Source: Rhodospirillales bacterium
GTDB taxonomy: Bacteria > Pseudomonadota > Alphaproteobacteria > Rhodospirillales > Magnetospirillaceae
Reading direction: 5' to 3'
Length of the DNA: 36,941 bases
Assembly (NCBI GenBank): GCA_014380005.1
Contig: JACMKT010000026.1
Location: forward strand, 1 to 36,941
Shown: positions 34,438-36,941 of the stretch, in pieces
Layout: each line of letters starts with the position of its first letter
How positions within the stretch are numbered: position 1 is the stretch's first letter
The notes under the pieces: model-generated
The model's input: the letters and a program-made list of their open reading frames with translations, nothing else
What the model was told of the DNA's origin: nothing
The model's database searches: none
Program-made: the position numbers and the translations under genes

Positions 34438-36054
34438 TTAGTGGGCGAAGTCGGCGAAGAAGTCGTTGCCCTTGTCGTCCACCACGATGAACGCGGGGAA
34501 ATCGACCACTTCGATGCGCCAGATGGCTTCCATGCCCAGCTCGGGGTATTCGACCACTTCCACCTTCTTGATGCAGTCCTGGGCCAAGCGGGCGGCAGCG
34601 CCACCAATGGAGCCCAGGTAGAAGCCGCCATGCTTCTTGCAGGCGTCGGTGACGGCCTGGGAGCGGTTGCCCTTGGCGATCATCAGCATGGAGCCGCCGG
34701 CGGCCTGGAACATGTCCACGTAGCTATCCATGCGGCCAGCGGTGGTCGGGCCGAACGAGCCCGACGGCATGCCTTCCGGGGTCTTGGCCGGGCCGGCGTA
34801 ATAGACGCCCATCTGCTTGAAGTAGTCGGGCAGGCCCTCGCCCTTGTCCAGGCGCTCCTTCAGCTTGGCATGGGCGATGTCGCGCGCCACGATCATGGGG
34901 CCGGTCAAGGACACGCGGGTCTTGATGGGGTACTGCGCCAGGGTCTTACGGATTTCGTCCATGGGGCGGTTGAGGTCGATCTTGACCACCTCGCCCGACA
35001 GCTTGGACATGTCGATATCGGGCATGTACTTGGCGGGATCGCGCTCGAGCGCTTCCACATAGACGCCGTCCTTGGTGATCTTGCCCAGGATCTGGCGGTC
35101 GGCAGAGCACGACACACCGATAGCCACCGGGCAGGACGCGCCGTGGCGCGGCAGGCGGATGACGCGGACGTCGTGGCAGAAATACTTGCCGCCGAACTGG
35201 GCGCCGATGCCCATGTCCTGGGTCATCTTCAGGACCACCTGCTCCAGCTCGCGGTCGCGGAAGGCTTGGCCGCCCTTGCTGCCTTCGGACGGCAGCGAGT
35301 CCAGATAACGGGCCGAGGCCAGCTTCACCGTCTTCAGGGTCATCTCAGCCGACAGGCCGCCGATGACGATGGCAAGGTGATAGGGCGGGCAGGCCGAAGT
35401 GCCCAGGGTGCGGATCTGCTCGTCCAGGAACTTCAGCAGGGAGGTCGGGTTCAGCAACGCCTTGGTCTGCTGATACAGATAGGTCTTATTGGCCGAGCCG
35501 CCGCCCTTGGCCATGAACATGAACTTGTAGGCATCACCTTCGGTGGCATACAGGTCGATCTGCGCCGGCAGATTGGTGCCGGTGTTGACCTCGTCATACA
35601 TGTTCAGGGGCGCGGTCTGCGAATAGCGCAGGTTCAAATCGGTATAGGCCTGCTGCACGCCCTTGGACAGGGCCGCTTCGTCATTGCCGCCGGTGAAGAC
35701 GTTCTGGCCCTTCTTGCCCATGACGATGGCAGTGCCGGTGTCCTGACACATGGGCAGGGTGCCGCCGGCGGCGATCATGGCGTTTTTCAGCAGGTCATAG
35801 GCAACGAACTTGTCGTTGGCCGAAGCCTCAGGGTCTTCCATGATCTTGCGGATCTGGGCCAGATGGCCAGGGCGCAGCAGATGCGAGGTGTCCTTGAACG
35901 CTTCATAGGCCAACCGGGTGATGGCCTCGGGCTCGACGGTGACCACGGTCTTGCCGTTGAAGGTGGCGGTGCCCACACCGTCCGACGTGACCTTGCGGTA
36001 CGGGGTGTCGTCATGGGTCAACGGGAACAGCTCGTGGAAGACGAAGTCGGACAT
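34438..36054 (-). CDS. Fumarate hydratase, class I (Fe-S)
   Basis: A 538-residue single-chain class I fumarase of the FumA/FumB type. Three cysteines in family positions would hold the 4Fe-4S cluster: MCQDTGTA (C103), TSACPPYH (C222) and VSCSADR (C316). The N-terminal alpha domain and the C-terminal beta domain (from about residue 360; [39 protein letters not shown]) are fused, as in the long form. The enzyme is oxygen-sensitive and active mainly at low oxygen; fumC in this window is the oxygen-stable counterpart. GAGGGG lies close upstream of the ATG. The gene is transcribed alone behind an inverted-repeat gap. Confidence 0.96.
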   Translation of the reverse strand: MSDFVFHELFPLTHDDTPYRKVTSDGVGTATFNGKTVVTVEPEAITRLAYEAFKDTSHLLRPGHLAQIRKIMEDPEASANDKFVAYDLLKNAMIAAGGTLPMCQDTGTAIVMGKKGQNVFTGGNDEAALSKGVQQAYTDLNLRYSQTAPLNMYDEVNTGTNLPAQIDLYATEGDAYKFMFMAKGGGSANKTYLYQQTKALLNPTSLLKFLDEQIRTLGTSACPPYHLAIVIGGLSAEMTLKTVKLASARYLDSLPSEGSKGGQAFRDRELEQVVLKMTQDMGIGAQFGGKYFCHDVRVIRLPRHGASCPVAIGVSCSADRQILGKITKDGVYVEALERDPAKYMPDIDMSKLSGEVVKIDLNRPMDEIRKTLAQYPIKTRVSLTGPMIVARDIAHAKLKERLDKGEGLPDYFKQMGVYYAGPAKTPEGMPSGSFGPTTAGRMDSYVDMFQAAGGSMLMIAKGNRSQAVTDACKKHGGFYLGSIGGAAARLAQDCIKKVEVVEYPELGMEAIWRIEVVDFPAFIVVDDKGNDFFADFAH

Positions 36055-36193
36055 CGGCGCCCCTCAGCTCGAAAATGGGTAGGCACACGCCACCCCGCGC
36101 GGGTGGGGGCCTGGCGGGTTGGTCAAACACCTTTTTCGACGGGGCGTCAAGAGTCTTGACCCCTGGCCTGAGGGCTAGCCGGAGAAGGACATA

Positions 36194-36293
36194 TTCACCA
36201 CAAAGACACAAAGAACACGAAGAGGCCCTACCGGGTGGCACGCACTGAGCCTCCCGAAAATCATCTTTGTGTTCTTTGTGTCTTTGTGGTGAA
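36194..36293. repeat. Inverted-repeat extragenic element (TTCACCACAAAGACAC type)
   Basis: A 25-base arm starting TTCACCACAAAGACAC (36194-36218) is the exact reverse complement of 36269-36293. Related in sequence to 29460-29565 (TTCACCAC then A/G-rich tandem CACAAAG units). It lies between sspB and class I fumarase, both on the minus strand. Confidence 0.85.
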
Positions 36294-36297
36294 AACC

Positions 36298-36783
36298 CTA
36301 CTTCTTTCGGAACGCGTCCAAGGCAATGACCTTGGCGCCCTCGGCGGGGATTTCGTCTTGGGGCGGGGGGGCGGAGGTGACGGAAACTGCGTCCTCGTCC
36401 CCGTCATCATCCTCGTTGAACTCGTCGTCTTCCACCTGGAACTGCAGGCCGAACTTGGCCGACGGATCGGCAAAGCCGGTGACGGCGGCGAACGGGATGT
36501 GCAGACGCTCGGACGCGCCCGAGAAGGACAGCGTCACGGCGAAGGATTCCTCGGCGACCTCCAGGCCCCAGTACTGGTGCTGGAGCACGATGGTCATCTC
36601 TTCCGGGTGGCGAGCCATGATGTGGGGCGGCAAATGCACGCCCGGCAGGCGGGTGCGGAAGGTGATGTAGAAATGGTGATCGCCGAACAGTCCGGTTTCA
36701 GCCGTCTGAACCAAAGCGTCGCGGACCACGCCGCGCAGGGCGTCTTCCACCATTTTATCGTAGCGCAGCGAATCTTCCGGCAT
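36298..36783 (-). CDS. sspB: SspB, ClpXP adaptor for ssrA-tagged proteins (alphaproteobacterial type)
   Basis: A 161-residue adaptor that binds the ssrA degradation tag and hands tagged proteins to ClpXP. The N-terminal substrate-binding domain covers residues 1-115 (LRYDKMVEDALRGVVRDALV, HHFYITFRTRLPGVHLP, MTIVLQHQYWGLEV). A highly acidic linker (EDDEFNEDDDGDED) follows. The C-terminal tail AKVIALDAFRKK is the ClpX-binding peptide. The layout matches Caulobacter-type SspB. The ATG at 36783 lies about 40 bases after the 3' hairpin of the tmRNA gene on the same strand, so adaptor and tag are encoded side by side. Confidence 0.94.
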   Translation of the reverse strand: MPEDSLRYDKMVEDALRGVVRDALVQTAETGLFGDHHFYITFRTRLPGVHLPPHIMARHPEEMTIVLQHQYWGLEVAEESFAVTLSFSGASERLHIPFAAVTGFADPSAKFGLQFQVEDDEFNEDDDGDEDAVSVTSAPPPQDEIPAEGAKVIALDAFRKK

Positions 36784-36820
36784 ATGACCGCACGGCCCCT
36801 GACAGTCCGAATAATTAAGT

Positions 36821-36941
36821 GGGGGGGCTTCTGTTGCCCGGTGCCCCCCCGAACCGCGCTTACGGGTTAAGCCGCAGCGGCAAGAGCAACGTTGTCGTTG
36901 GCACTTGATAGTGTTTAGCCCGATAACGGTGGATACTATGC
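36821..36941 (-). ncRNA. ssrA: tmRNA, coding piece with tag frame (5' part beyond window)
   Basis: On the minus strand the tag frame at 36902-36867 reads ANDNVALAAAA-stop, following GGGCTAAACACTATCAAGT. After the stop come CGCGGTTCGGGGGGGCACC and the conserved GGGCAACAGAAG loop inside a 7-bp G/C stem (36821-36827 with 36844-36850), which forms the 3' end of the coding piece in permuted alphaproteobacterial tmRNAs. No acceptor piece follows before sspB, so it must precede, outside the window. tmRNA frees stalled ribosomes and marks the product for ClpXP. The final Ala-Ala of the tag suits ClpX. Confidence 0.9.

Noticed and set aside
34363..36159. Open frame of about 598 codons on the plus strand opposite class I fumarase
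   Set aside because: Antisense shadow of a well-conserved enzyme, with low-complexity composition and no start signal.

Overview
The window reads as chromosomal DNA of a high-GC alphaproteobacterium, most likely a Rhodospirillales member such as Magnetospirillum or a close relative. The main evidence is the 3' part of a circularly permuted, two-piece type tmRNA gene at the right edge, beside an alphaproteobacterial SspB; a glnB-glnA operon with a sigma-54 type promoter; and the codon use and gene content. The genus is an inference; nothing in the window proves it.

Left part (1-10.1 kb): a cut-off Gly/Ala/Ser-rich secreted protein, a lipoprotein, an Hsp70-like ATPase paired with a MYG1-family hydrolase, tRNA-Pro(CGG) with its own promoter and terminator, a small unknown gene, a GDSL hydrolase, and a catabolic-looking unit of GntR regulator, MFS carrier and amidohydrolase. 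Two matching palindromic operators flank the regulator gene. A monocistronic radical SAM protein with a B12-binding-like N-terminus follows.

Middle (10.2-18.5 kb): glnB-glnA. The 3' end of glnA, with its stop codon, 3' UTR and terminator, occurs a second time about 2 kb downstream. Between the two copies lie phage-like remnants: a truncated Mor-like activator, a membrane protein and a ParB fragment. This looks like the scar of an element that integrated at the end of glnA and supplied a replacement end. Beyond glnB come a PLP aminotransferase, a candidate micro-ORF behind a structured leader, a secreted thermonuclease-like protein, a repeat-filled gap, a beta-class GST, tRNA-His and an orphan LuxR-type regulator whose receiver has Glu where the phosphorylated Asp should be.

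Right part (18.5-36.9 kb): a minus-strand run of ppc, pepN, an outer-membrane-sorting-like protein and a nucleoside deoxyribosyltransferase-like gene; a glycogen debranching enzyme; a GGEEF diguanylate cyclase; an RHH protein divergent from a CsbD stress protein; class II fumarase (fumC); two tandem paralogues that join a FlaF-like domain to a DUF2934-like tail; a SEC-C protein; a DUF983 protein; an AT-rich, start-less remnant resembling a nuclease toxin C-terminus; class I fumarase; and sspB next to ssrA.

The central metabolic genes (PEP carboxylase, both fumarases, glutamine synthetase with PII) tie C4-acid and nitrogen metabolism together. Intergenic gaps, mostly between convergent genes, carry several families of long inverted-repeat elements.
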